Shown here one piece after another: positions 36,956 to 44,919 of a DNA stretch of 64,000 nt. This stretch comes from JADZAI01 sp964390465 (GTDB lineage Bacteria > Pseudomonadota > Alphaproteobacteria > Micropepsales > Micropepsaceae): assembly GCA_964390465.1 (NCBI GenBank), contig CAYMIJ010000010.1, positions 1 through 64,000 on the forward strand, in the 5' to 3' direction. Both the position numbers and the translations under genes were made by a program. Below the pieces are notes generated by a model. That model saw only the letters and a program-made list of their open reading frames with translations, was not told the origin of the DNA and did no database searches. How positions within the stretch are numbered: the stretch's first letter is position 1; every line of letters begins with the position of its first letter.

Positions 36956-38085
36956 GCGCGCCAATCCTGATTTTCGGGTCTGGCTCGTATGTTCTGGACG
37001 ATGCCTATGGGCCGCAACCCGTCCTGCGTTCGGTGCTGCAATGGGCCCGAACACGGCAAAGGCCGGTGATGCTCGCCCTGCGCAGCGCCGGAAAACGCGC
37101 TGATGTTCTAAAGCGCGCAGCGCAGGCTGAGGCAGACACAGGTGTTTCATCGCTGCTGAGCGTCGTTACGCTTGATGAGGCGCTGGCCGCACTCAAGATG
37201 AAACCGCTGGCCGCGTTCGTCTGCACACCCGATGAGGCGCACGCCGATTACCTGAACCGCGCTGCCAATGTTTCCGTGCCTGCCTTCGTGGTCAAGCCGA
37301 TGACGGCAGACCTTTCCAGCGCCCGGATGATCGCCGCACGCAAGGCGGCCATATGGGTCGACTATCACAAGCGCTTCGATCCATCGAACCTGATGTTGCG
37401 TGAGGCGGTTCTCAACACCGCGAATGGCGCTCCCCTTGCCTATCAGGTGCAATACACCCAGCCACGCCGCCTGCCGCTCGATGCGTTTTCGTGGGCCGAT
37501 GGCACCGATGTTTTCACCTATATCGGCTGTCACTATGCCGATCAGCTGAGCTTTCTGTTTCCCGGTCTGAAGCTGCGGCGGGTCAGCGCCACGGGCATCG
37601 CAGGCGAAGTCCACCGCAAACTGGGCGGTATCGCCTATGACATTGTGAGTGCCCAGCTTGACTGTCAGCGCCCCGATGGCGGGCGGCTGCTCGCGACGAT
37701 GCATGTCGGCTGGAACGACCCTGACGGCACACCAGCAAAAAGCCACCAGCGCGTCGAACTGACCATGGAGCGGGCCAGGATTATCGCAGACCAGACTGAG
37801 CGCGGCTTTCAGATGTGGGACGATAGCGGGACACGGCAATCGAACCCGTATTTCTTCACAGCACGGCGCGACCCTGTTGATGGACGTCGCATCTTCGACG
37901 GTTATGGCGTGGAAAGCATCAACCGCTTTCTGGACTGGTGCGCATCGGATGACGCACAGCGCAAGGCTGTGCGTGCGTCCACGCTGTTGCCGTGGGCCGA
38001 AACGACCCTGTTTGCCGAGCAGGCGCTCGATAGTGTGCGCAAATCTCTTAAAGCGAACGGCGCATGGGTGGATGCCACTCCATGA
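36952..38085 (+). CDS. Gfo/Idh/MocA-like oxidoreductase
   Basis: 377 residues. A Rossmann-like start (ILIFGSGSYV), a segment AAFVCTPDEAHADYLNRAANVSVPAFVVKPMT corresponding to the conserved CTP..H...A...G..V..EKP region of Gfo/Idh/MocA proteins, then DYHKRFDPS and the beta-sheet C-terminal domain. The usual EKP is KP only with Val before it, and the dinucleotide motif is atypical (GSGSYVL), so cofactor use is uncertain. Stop overlaps the GH57-like gene (ATGA). Probably oxidises or reduces a sugar intermediate. Confidence 0.78.
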   Translation: MSAPILIFGSGSYVLDDAYGPQPVLRSVLQWARTRQRPVMLALRSAGKRADVLKRAAQAEADTGVSSLLSVVTLDEALAALKMKPLAAFVCTPDEAHADYLNRAANVSVPAFVVKPMTADLSSARMIAARKAAIWVDYHKRFDPSNLMLREAVLNTANGAPLAYQVQYTQPRRLPLDAFSWADGTDVFTYIGCHYADQLSFLFPGLKLRRVSATGIAGEVHRKLGGIAYDIVSAQLDCQRPDGGRLLATMHVGWNDPDGTPAKSHQRVELTMERARIIADQTERGFQMWDDSGTRQSNPYFFTARRDPVDGRRIFDGYGVESINRFLDWCASDDAQRKAVRASTLLPWAETTLFAEQALDSVRKSLKANGAWVDATP

Positions 38086-40067
38086 GCCTTGCTGATCCCG
38101 CGCCTCGACCTGCGCGCAAAAAGCGCAGCGGCACACTGACGGGCTATGTGCTGTTTCATCTCAACATGATGTTTTCATCGATTGAGGAAGAACAACGCCC
38201 TGATGTCATCAAGCGCTGCTATGAGCCACTGCTTGATCTTGCCGAAAGCGGGATACCCCTTGGCATCGAAGCGCCGGGGCTGACGCTGGAGATTATCGAC
38301 GGCTTGGCACCAGCGTGGATCAAGCGCCTCAAGAGCCTGATCAGCGCGGGCAAAGTTGAGTTTGTCGGGTCTGGCTATGCACAGGCCATCGGCCCACTGA
38401 TGCCATGGCGCGCGGTGCAGAAAAATCTTTCCCTTGGCATGGACGTCTATCGCGCGATGCTGGGTGTCGCACCTCGCATCGCGCTGGTGAACGAGCAGGC
38501 CTGGTCAGGCGGCCTTGTGCCGCTCTATCTGGAGAGCGGCTACCAAGCCGTGGTGATGGATTGGGATGATCCCGCAGCACACCATCCGGAATGGAACCGT
38601 CACTGGCGCTATCACCCGCAGAAGGCGGAAGGGACAGATGGCACCACGATTGGCCTTCTCTGGTCCAACACGATCGCATTTCAGAAGTTGCAACGTCTGG
38701 CGCATCGCGACATCTCGCTTGATGAGTATGTCGCCTTCATCAGCGGTCATTGTGGGCCTGTGGATCGAGTGTTAGCGGTTTATACGAATGACGCCGAGTG
38801 TTTCGACTTTCGTCCGGGACGGTTTGCGACCGAGGAAACCATCGCACAGGGCGAATGGGAGACCGTGCGCGCCGGATTGATGGCGCTCCGCGAAAAGGGC
38901 GTTGCCCTAGTCCTGCCCAGCATTGCTCTGACATCAGGTGGCGGGGCGAATGCGGGACACCTGCTGAAGCTGGAGGCACCGTCAAATCCAGTGCCGGTCA
39001 AGAAGCAGCCTAAATACAATCTGACGCGCTGGTCGTCTTCAGGGCGCGACGATCTGTGGGCGAATACAATGTGCCACCGCGCCCTGCAGGCCATGACAGA
39101 CAATACCGCGCCTGATGACTGGCGCGCATTGCTGCGTCTGTGGTCGAGCGATTTCCGCACGCACATCACGGAGCAGCGTTGGCACGGGTTTGCAAAAGAC
39201 CTGACAGATTTCGTGCATGACCTTGAAGGAAAGCGCGCCCACCATAGCGGGCAGGCACGACCGTCTTCGCCATCGGCGAAAAGCACAGTCAGCGACGGGG
39301 AGCGCTACATTACGGTTGAAACCCCCGCCATGACGCTGACACTGGACAAGCGTCGAGGCATGGCCATCACCTCGATGGCTAGGCGCGATGAACCAGCCCT
39401 GATTGGTGGGCTGGCCCACGGCGAGATCGACGACATTTCACTGTCTGCCGACTGGTACACAGGCAATATGGTGTTTGAGGGGCCGGGCGAGCCCAAAGTC
39501 ACCGACCTTGAACGCTGCACGCCCGCGATTGTTCAGCGCCCTGACGGTTCCATCATTCTGTCTGCGCGTATCAAGACTCCGTTAGGAGAGATTGCCAAAT
39601 CATTGACGATCCCACCGGATACGGCCCGTGTAGAGACTGAACTGACATTCCACTGGACCTCATGGGGGAAGGGGTCACTGCGTCTTGGGCACGTCACGCT
39701 GAAGGCGGATGCTTTTGACCTGCCTCACCTCGCCTATCGCACCCATAGTGGTGGGCGCGAAATGGAACGGTTTGGCCTTTTCGGGCAGGATGTGGACCTG
39801 GGTGCCGCCGTTTCCTTCCTTATTTCATGCCGTTCAGGCATCGGCATGACAGAGGGCCTGTTGCAAATCGACGATGGCCAGCGCTCGGCCCAGCTCAGCG
39901 CCGACATGGCAACAGCCGCCGTGATCGGGTTGGTGGAACACCGCACCCTGCACGGCCAGACATTCTGCCGCATGATGCTTTCCGCCCTTGAAATGGACGA
40001 TACCCGCAAGCCCGCCCCTTCCAGCAGTTCACGGACCGTGCGTTACGCGATCACCCTGGGGCCGTAA
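38082..40067 (+). CDS. Glycoside hydrolase family 57-like protein
   Basis: 661 residues. The N-terminal ~330 residues show GH57 (beta/alpha)7-barrel features: HLNMMFSS, PLGIEAPGLTLE, ALVNEQAWSGGLVPLYLESG (candidate nucleophile Glu) and VYTNDAECFDF (candidate Asp acid/base). The C-terminal ~250 residues are beta-rich, like the domain after GH57 barrels. GH57 members are mostly amylases, branching enzymes and galactosidases; one in a flagellin-sugar locus is unusual. ATG 38082 overlaps the previous stop by 4 bp; the longer frame to 38064 is unlikely. Substrate unknown. Confidence 0.8.
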   Translation: MSLADPAPRPARKKRSGTLTGYVLFHLNMMFSSIEEEQRPDVIKRCYEPLLDLAESGIPLGIEAPGLTLEIIDGLAPAWIKRLKSLISAGKVEFVGSGYAQAIGPLMPWRAVQKNLSLGMDVYRAMLGVAPRIALVNEQAWSGGLVPLYLESGYQAVVMDWDDPAAHHPEWNRHWRYHPQKAEGTDGTTIGLLWSNTIAFQKLQRLAHRDISLDEYVAFISGHCGPVDRVLAVYTNDAECFDFRPGRFATEETIAQGEWETVRAGLMALREKGVALVLPSIALTSGGGANAGHLLKLEAPSNPVPVKKQPKYNLTRWSSSGRDDLWANTMCHRALQAMTDNTAPDDWRALLRLWSSDFRTHITEQRWHGFAKDLTDFVHDLEGKRAHHSGQARPSSPSAKSTVSDGERYITVETPAMTLTLDKRRGMAITSMARRDEPALIGGLAHGEIDDISLSADWYTGNMVFEGPGEPKVTDLERCTPAIVQRPDGSIILSARIKTPLGEIAKSLTIPPDTARVETELTFHWTSWGKGSLRLGHVTLKADAFDLPHLAYRTHSGGREMERFGLFGQDVDLGAAVSFLISCRSGIGMTEGLLQIDDGQRSAQLSADMATAAVIGLVEHRTLHGQTFCRMMLSALEMDDTRKPAPSSSSRTVRYAITLGP

Positions 40068-40125
40068 ACGCTTGTTAAGGCGCCTGCCTCACAATGCACT
40101 TCCTACTTCTGTTGAATGGTGCGCC

Positions 40126-41238
40126 ATGTCGCAAGCCGCTTCCAAGTCTGTCTCCGCCGCCAACCCTGAGGCTGGCCGGGTTTCCCCCGCCTATGGGCGG
40201 CTTATGTCATGGATCGGAAGGCGCGATTTCCGCAGCCCTGTGGCGGACCTCAACGGCAAGACGGTGCTGGTGACAGGCGGCACAGGTTCGTTCGGCAAGG
40301 CGTTCATTTCTCAGGTGATCGCCGAGTTCAAGCCCAAGAGGCTGATCGTTTTCAGCCGCGACGAGCTGAAGCAATTCGAGATGGCACAACAGTTTCCGCA
40401 GGACAAATACCCGTTCATGCGTTTCTTCATCGGCGACGTGCGCTCACGCGACCGTCTGGAAATGGCCATGCGCGATGTGGACTATGTGGTGCACGCCGCG
40501 GCGATGAAGCAGGTGCCAATTGCTGAGTACAATCCGCTGGAGTGTGTGCACACCAATATTCTGGGGGCTGAGAACATTGTCCATGCCGCCCTTGCGCGCG
40601 GCGTGAAAAAGGTGCTCGCGCTTTCCACGGACAAGGCGGCCAACCCGGTCAACCTGTATGGCGCGACGAAGCTGGCGTCCGACAAGATCTTCGTGGCGGC
40701 AAACCACCTGGCCGGTGCCGAGGGCACGCGCTTTTCTGTCGTTCGTTACGGCAACGTGATCGGCTCGCGCGGATCCGTTGTTCCGATGTTTGAAAAGATG
40801 ATTGCGGACGGTGTCGAAGATCTGCCGATCACTGATGATCGCATGACGCGCTTCTGGATCACCCTGCCGCAGGGCGTCAATCTCGTTCTGTCATCTATTG
40901 CCTTGATGAAAGGCGGTGAGATTTACGTGCCCAAGATCCCCAGCCTCAAAATGACAGAGCTGGCCACCATGATGGCACCCGGCATGAAGCAGCGCATTAT
41001 CGGCATACGGCCTGGCGAAAAGCTTCACGAGGTGATGATCCCCGAGGACATTTCGCGGCAAACGGTTGAACTCACCGACCGATATGTCATCGTGCCCGAC
41101 TGGGGCACACTGCGCGCCCACTATCTTGGAGAAGGCGGAACGCAGGTCACGGACGGTTTCTGCTATTCCAGCGACAAGAATGTCGAAGCGTTGGACGCAC
41201 GCGGCCTGCAATCACTTCTGGCCGGCGCGTTCCCGTGA
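40126..41238 (+). CDS. pseB: UDP-N-acetylglucosamine 4,6-dehydratase (inverting), PseB/FlmA type
   Basis: First enzyme of pseudaminic acid synthesis, making the 4-keto-6-deoxy sugar from UDP-GlcNAc. SDR fold: NAD-binding VLVTGGTGSFGKAF, DYVVHAAAMKQVP, active-site STDKAANPVNLYGATK (Asp-Lys and Tyr-X3-Lys) and SVVRYGNVIGSRGSV. 370 residues from ATG 40126, about 40 more than usual because of an N-terminal extension; ATG 40204 would shorten it. Coupled to pseC by a GTGA overlap. Confidence 0.92.
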   Translation: MSQAASKSVSAANPEAGRVSPAYGRLMSWIGRRDFRSPVADLNGKTVLVTGGTGSFGKAFISQVIAEFKPKRLIVFSRDELKQFEMAQQFPQDKYPFMRFFIGDVRSRDRLEMAMRDVDYVVHAAAMKQVPIAEYNPLECVHTNILGAENIVHAALARGVKKVLALSTDKAANPVNLYGATKLASDKIFVAANHLAGAEGTRFSVVRYGNVIGSRGSVVPMFEKMIADGVEDLPITDDRMTRFWITLPQGVNLVLSSIALMKGGEIYVPKIPSLKMTELATMMAPGMKQRIIGIRPGEKLHEVMIPEDISRQTVELTDRYVIVPDWGTLRAHYLGEGGTQVTDGFCYSSDKNVEALDARGLQSLLAGAFP

Positions 41239-42446
41239 CGGCTGACGCCGCCAAACCGTTTCTCCCATATGGACGGCAGGTCATCGAAGATGATGATCTG
41301 GAAGCAGTGCGCGCCGCTCTGCTTTCGCCTTATCTCACCACCGGCCCTATGGTGGAAAAGTTTGAGAAAGCGTTGTGTGGCGTTACCAGCGCACGCGAAG
41401 CCGTTGCCTGCGCCAATGGCACGGCGGCCCTGCATCTGGCTGTTCGCGCCATCGGCATGACGCAAGGCCAGATTGCGATTGTTCCTGCCGTCACATTCGT
41501 CGCCACCGCCAATGCGGTGCGCTATTGCGATGCAGAGGTCGTGTTCGCAGATGTTGACCCGGATACCGGGCTGATGACCCCACAGACCATGCTTGAAGCA
41601 ATGCACCGCGCGCGGCCTTCGGCGCGCGCCGTCCTGCCCGTTCATCTGAACGGCGCAAGCTGCGACATGCCTGCCATTGCAGAGCTGGCCCGGCGCGCAG
41701 ACATGATGATCATCGAGGATGCCTGCCACGCGCTTGGTTCCACGCAAGGCAAAACTGGTGAGCTCGTCCCAGTGGGCGCCTGCGCCTATAGCGACCTCGC
41801 CTGTTTCAGTTTTCACCCCGTGAAAAACATCGCCATGGGTGAAGGCGGAGCCATCACGACAAATAATGACGCGATGGCTTCGTTCATGCGGCGCGACCGC
41901 AGCCACGGGCTGACCCGTAGTGCCGATGAGTTTGAACTCGCGATGGCGAAAGATGCATCGGGCATGGCCAATCCCTGGTTCTATGAACTTCATGAGCCTG
42001 GCTTCAACTACCGCGTGCCCGATATTCTATGCGCGCTCGGCGTTTCGCAGATCACCAAACTGGATCGCTTCGTAAGCCAGCGCCGCCTACTGATGGCGGC
42101 CTATCGTGAAGCCATGGCCCCACTTGCGCCACTGGTGAAGATCATGCCCGAACCAGCGCAGGGTGCACCCGCCTGGCATCTGTGTGTTGCACGGATTGAT
42201 TTTGAAGAAGCAGGCTTAGAGCGCGCTACGGTGATGCGACGACTGCACGAGGCAGGCATTGGCAGCCAGGTGCACTACATTCCCGTGCACAGACAGCCCT
42301 ATTATGCGAAACGCTACCCAAGCGTAGAGCTTCCAGGCGCCGATGCCTATTACGCAAAATGCCTTTCGCTGCCACTGTTTGCTTCGATGACCATCGGTGA
42401 TGTTGCGCGCGTGGCTGAGGCCCTCGCCAAAGCTCTGGCTGGATAG
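41235..42446 (+). CDS. pseC: UDP-4-amino-4,6-dideoxy-N-acetyl-beta-L-altrosamine transaminase, PseC/FlmB type
   Basis: PLP-dependent DegT/DnrJ/EryC1 aminotransferase, 403 residues, second step of the Pse pathway. Key motifs: ANGTAALHLA, the FVATANAV region, DACHALGS (PLP-ring Asp), and SFHPVKNIAMGEGGA with the Schiff-base Lys. The C-terminal HYIPVHRQPYY matches PseC. GTG start overlapping the pseB stop (GTGA). Convergent with a flagellin gene 12 bp away. Confidence 0.92.
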   Translation: MTADAAKPFLPYGRQVIEDDDLEAVRAALLSPYLTTGPMVEKFEKALCGVTSAREAVACANGTAALHLAVRAIGMTQGQIAIVPAVTFVATANAVRYCDAEVVFADVDPDTGLMTPQTMLEAMHRARPSARAVLPVHLNGASCDMPAIAELARRADMMIIEDACHALGSTQGKTGELVPVGACAYSDLACFSFHPVKNIAMGEGGAITTNNDAMASFMRRDRSHGLTRSADEFELAMAKDASGMANPWFYELHEPGFNYRVPDILCALGVSQITKLDRFVSQRRLLMAAYREAMAPLAPLVKIMPEPAQGAPAWHLCVARIDFEEAGLERATVMRRLHEAGIGSQVHYIPVHRQPYYAKRYPSVELPGADAYYAKCLSLPLFASMTIGDVARVAEALAKALAG

Positions 42447-42458
42447 AGCGCAAGACAA

Positions 42459-43298
42459 TCAGGCGAACAGACGCAACACCGATTTCGCTGACGAATTTGC
42501 GATCGCCAGAGTTTGAAGCCCCAACTGCTGTTTGACTTCGAGCGCTTTTTGCTGCGCTACTTCAGCTGCCATATCAGCGTCTACCAGATTACCGATCCCT
42601 GCCTTGATCGTGTCAGATAGTTTCTTGTTCAACGCGATGTGAGCGTCGACCATCTTCGACTCCGACGCGATTTTCGCAATCGCCTTGTTCACATTTCTCA
42701 GCGAGGTCGTCACCTCGGATATCATCGTGACGGCCGCAGTTTCCGTAAGTACGTTCGTCGTTGATGTGAACAGCATGACATTGGGCGTTGCCGGCCCCAT
42801 GGGTTCTTGTGAGACCTCAATTTTGGTGAGCTGATCAACGGATACGGCGACCTCACGACGCCAAACGGGAGAGCCGTGGACAAGAATGGGGACTCTGGTC
42901 AGAAGCGGGCTGCTTTCCGCCAATGGATGGATCTGTTTGAAAACCGACAAAAAGTCTTCGTTGAGCGCCGCACGACCGGCGGCATCCATTGAAGGATCGG
43001 CGGCGGCTACCGCCATCGCCTTCATCTGAGTGAGGATGTCGGAAATCTGTTCAGCTGAGGAAATAGAGAAATCAGTATCGACTTTGGTCTTCGTAAGCGA
43101 AACCTGAATGGCATGAAGCCCGCCAACCTCGGCACGCATGGTCTGCGCCATGGCATAGACGGCACCATCGTCCTTGGCGTGATTGACCGACTGACCTGTC
43201 GAAATACGGTCCTGAACGACAACGCGATCACGCGCCGATCGGTTCAAGCCCTGAAGAGCCTGCATGGCGCTGACATTAGTGTTGACGCTCAGACTCAT
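42459..43298 (-). CDS. Divergent flagellin
   Basis: 279 residues. Conserved D0/D1 ends are recognisable (MSLSVNTNVSAMQALQGLNRS; ...VNKAIAKIASESKMVDAHIALNKKLSDTIKAGIGNLVDADMA... LGLQTLAIANSSAKSVLRLF). The N-terminal helix departs from the other two flagellins (RDRVVVQDRISTGQSVNHAKDD), and the central region is quite different and contains charged and Pro residues. No sigma-54 box is seen directly upstream, so it is probably transcribed with flaG. Possibly a minor or specialised filament subunit, or a decaying copy. Confidence 0.88.
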   Translation of the reverse strand: MSLSVNTNVSAMQALQGLNRSARDRVVVQDRISTGQSVNHAKDDGAVYAMAQTMRAEVGGLHAIQVSLTKTKVDTDFSISSAEQISDILTQMKAMAVAAADPSMDAAGRAALNEDFLSVFKQIHPLAESSPLLTRVPILVHGSPVWRREVAVSVDQLTKIEVSQEPMGPATPNVMLFTSTTNVLTETAAVTMISEVTTSLRNVNKAIAKIASESKMVDAHIALNKKLSDTIKAGIGNLVDADMAAEVAQQKALEVKQQLGLQTLAIANSSAKSVLRLFA

Positions 43299-43323
43299 GA
43301 CACATCCATACTGGATTGCTTCA

Positions 43324-43360
43324 CAGCCGCCTTCTGCGGCTGATGCCTCATTTTTTGAGG
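43324..43360 (-). other. Two small hairpins between flaG and the divergent flagellin gene
   Basis: CAGCCGC/GCGGCTG (43324-43330 with 43336-43342) and CCTCA/TGAGG (43346-43350 with 43356-43360, A-rich loop on the minus strand). No T-run follows. They may act in mRNA stability or partial termination. Confidence 0.4.
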
Positions 43361-43367
43361 TATGCTG

Positions 43368-43724
43368 TCAGATCTTCTGGTTCACGACGGCACCCGCAGC
43401 TTCGCGGATATATGCCTTGAACTGAAGCATACTTTCGGCCGGCCACTGATTGATGACATCCCCAGTGGTGCGGTCTACTGAGCGGTAGACAAAAGCACCC
43501 GTTTTCTCGTCACGGATAATGCTGAGCCGCTCATTCTTGCCCATCATGGGCTGATCAAGCTGCTTCATCGCCTGCTCAAGCTCAGCCGTATGGCGTTTCT
43601 GAGCCGCGTCCTGTGCATCAGTCTGCGGTTTTCCAAAGTCTGACGGCACCGTTTCTCGCGGTGCGCGACTGAGCTCGCCCCCCGCCGGATAGACGGGTTT
43701 AATTCCTGAAAGTGCGTCGACCAT
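43368..43724 (-). CDS. FlaG-family flagellar protein
   Basis: 118 residues: an unstructured N-terminus, a short helix (HTAELEQAMKQLDQ) and a C-terminal FlaG domain, LSIIRDEKTGAFVYRSVDRTTGDVINQWPAESMLQFKAYIRE, equivalent to the family's L-F-x-D-x-TG...V-D-x-TG-V-I-R-Q-I-P-P-E. FlaG proteins influence filament length. It lies between two flagellin genes on the same strand. Confidence 0.85.
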   Translation of the reverse strand: MVDALSGIKPVYPAGGELSRAPRETVPSDFGKPQTDAQDAAQKRHTAELEQAMKQLDQPMMGKNERLSIIRDEKTGAFVYRSVDRTTGDVINQWPAESMLQFKAYIREAAGAVVNQKI

Positions 43725-43770
43725 GCCTGAAACCTCCGTCGAGGTGCTAGCTTGCCATCAACAGGTGTTT

Positions 43771-43796
43771 GGCGCCGCGCATTACTGCGCGACGCC
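43771..43796 (-). terminator. Hairpin after the middle flagellin gene
   Basis: Stem of 11 bp with one G-T pair (43771-43781 with 43786-43796, 4-nt loop), 12 bp beyond the flagellin stop. No T-run follows, so it may be an mRNA-stabilising 3' hairpin or an attenuator rather than a true terminator. Confidence 0.45.
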
Positions 43797-43808
43797 AATT
43801 CAACCTGA

Positions 43809-44636
43809 TTAACGGAACAGGCTCAGCACTGCCTGCGGTGCGCCGTTCGCAATTGACAGCGCCTGAAGACCAAGCTGCTGCTTGACCTGCAGAGACTGCA
43901 AGCGCGCCGATTCAACCGACAAGTCGGCATCAACGAGGTTGCCGATACCAGCCTTCAACGCGTCGGTCACCTTCGAGTTGAAGGTCAACTGACCGTCAAT
44001 ACGCTTCGAAGCTGAGCCAAGACGCGCAAGCGCCTTGTTCACATTGGTCAATGACGTAGCCACAGTCGAGATCATGGTGGCGGCCAGAGTCTGCGTCGAA
44101 ATGTTGGCCGTCGTAGACATGGTCACATTCGCACCACCAAGCGCCAGGGATTCCTTGGCGATGGTAATCTTCGAAACACCGTCAGCGCTCGTGATCGCCG
44201 TCAGGTTGACAGAGGCCGATGCAATCAAGCTCTTGCCATTGAAGGCAGCGTTTGTCACGATCGTGTCCAGCTGCTTACGCAGAGCCACGAAGTCTTCGTT
44301 CAGCGCGCCGCGCGCTGTCGCGTCATTCGAGGCATCAGCAGCCGAAACCGCCTTTTCCTTCATCTGAACCAGAATGTCCGAGATGGACTCACCGGCTGAC
44401 AGGGCAACATCCACCACGCTTTTGGCACGGTTGAGGCTCTGGTTCACGGCACTGAAAGCAGCCACATCCGAACGCATCGACTGGGCGATGGCATAAATGC
44501 CGCCATTGTCCTTCGCGCCAGCAACACTAAGACCCGTGTTGATGCGCGACTGGACTTCGCTCATTTCGAAGTTGGTCTTGTTCAAGCTCTGCAGCGCGAC
44601 CATTGCGCCGACATTCGTATTTACACCAAGCGCCAT
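43809..44636 (-). CDS. Flagellin
   Basis: Filament subunit, 275 residues, the size of Caulobacter flagellins. D0/D1 segments MALGVNTNVGAMVALQSLNKTNFEMSEVQSRINTGLSVAGAKDNG and RIDGQLTFNSKVTDALKAGIGNLVDADLSVESARLQSLQVKQQLGLQALSIANGAPQAVLSLFR are typical. The short central part is Ser/Thr/Ala-rich, offering O-glycosylation sites. A sigma-54-like promoter and an ftr-like palindrome lie upstream. Confidence 0.96.
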   Translation of the reverse strand: MALGVNTNVGAMVALQSLNKTNFEMSEVQSRINTGLSVAGAKDNGGIYAIAQSMRSDVAAFSAVNQSLNRAKSVVDVALSAGESISDILVQMKEKAVSAADASNDATARGALNEDFVALRKQLDTIVTNAAFNGKSLIASASVNLTAITSADGVSKITIAKESLALGGANVTMSTTANISTQTLAATMISTVATSLTNVNKALARLGSASKRIDGQLTFNSKVTDALKAGIGNLVDADLSVESARLQSLQVKQQLGLQALSIANGAPQAVLSLFR

Positions 44637-44708
44637 TTTGGCTTCTCCATTCTGGAATGAGAAACGAGCGTTTTGCTCGAAGAGCGTTTTGCCCTCGCAG
44701 CCCTATCA

Positions 44709-44723
44709 GCAGGTGGCGTGCCA
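44709..44723 (-). promoter_or_regulatory. Sigma-54-like promoter of the middle flagellin gene
   Basis: TGGCAC-N5-CTGC: exact -24 element, one mismatch in the -12 element, essential GG and GC correctly spaced; 73 bp upstream of the start codon. Confidence 0.75.
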
Positions 44724-44829
44724 GTTGGCCCTTAAGATACGTTCACCATCGTGTGACTCGACTTTGGCGGGGCTGACTAAAATGGGTGTCCAATTGTGTG
44801 CACCAGGTGCCAGGAAATTTTTGCAGTGC

Positions 44830-44844
44830 CGGTAAAAACTGCCC
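44830..44844. promoter_or_regulatory. ftr-like element upstream of the middle flagellin gene
   Basis: CGGTA-AAAAC-TGCCC, two mismatches from CGGCA-N5-TGCCG, inside a longer imperfect palindrome (GCCGG...CCCGGC). Centred about 140 bp upstream of the predicted start point. Confidence 0.5.
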
Positions 44845-44863
44845 GGCAGAATATTCCAGCCTT

Positions 44864-44896
44864 TAAAAAATAAGGGCGGCCGAAAGAGCCGCCCTT
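44864..44896 (-). terminator. Terminator of the upstream flagellin gene
   Basis: Stem AAGGGCGGC/GCCGCCCTT (44872-44880 with 44888-44896), 7-nt loop, followed on the minus strand by TATTTTTT. It lies 24 bp after the stop of the flagellin at 44920-45741. Confidence 0.9.
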
Positions 44897-44919
44897 CAAA
44901 AATGCCTAGAGATCCGACT

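Noticed and set aside
37147..38136. 329-residue minus-strand frame opposite the Gfo/Idh/MocA gene
   Set aside because: No motif, Cys/His/Arg-rich, covers a coherent operon on the other strand.
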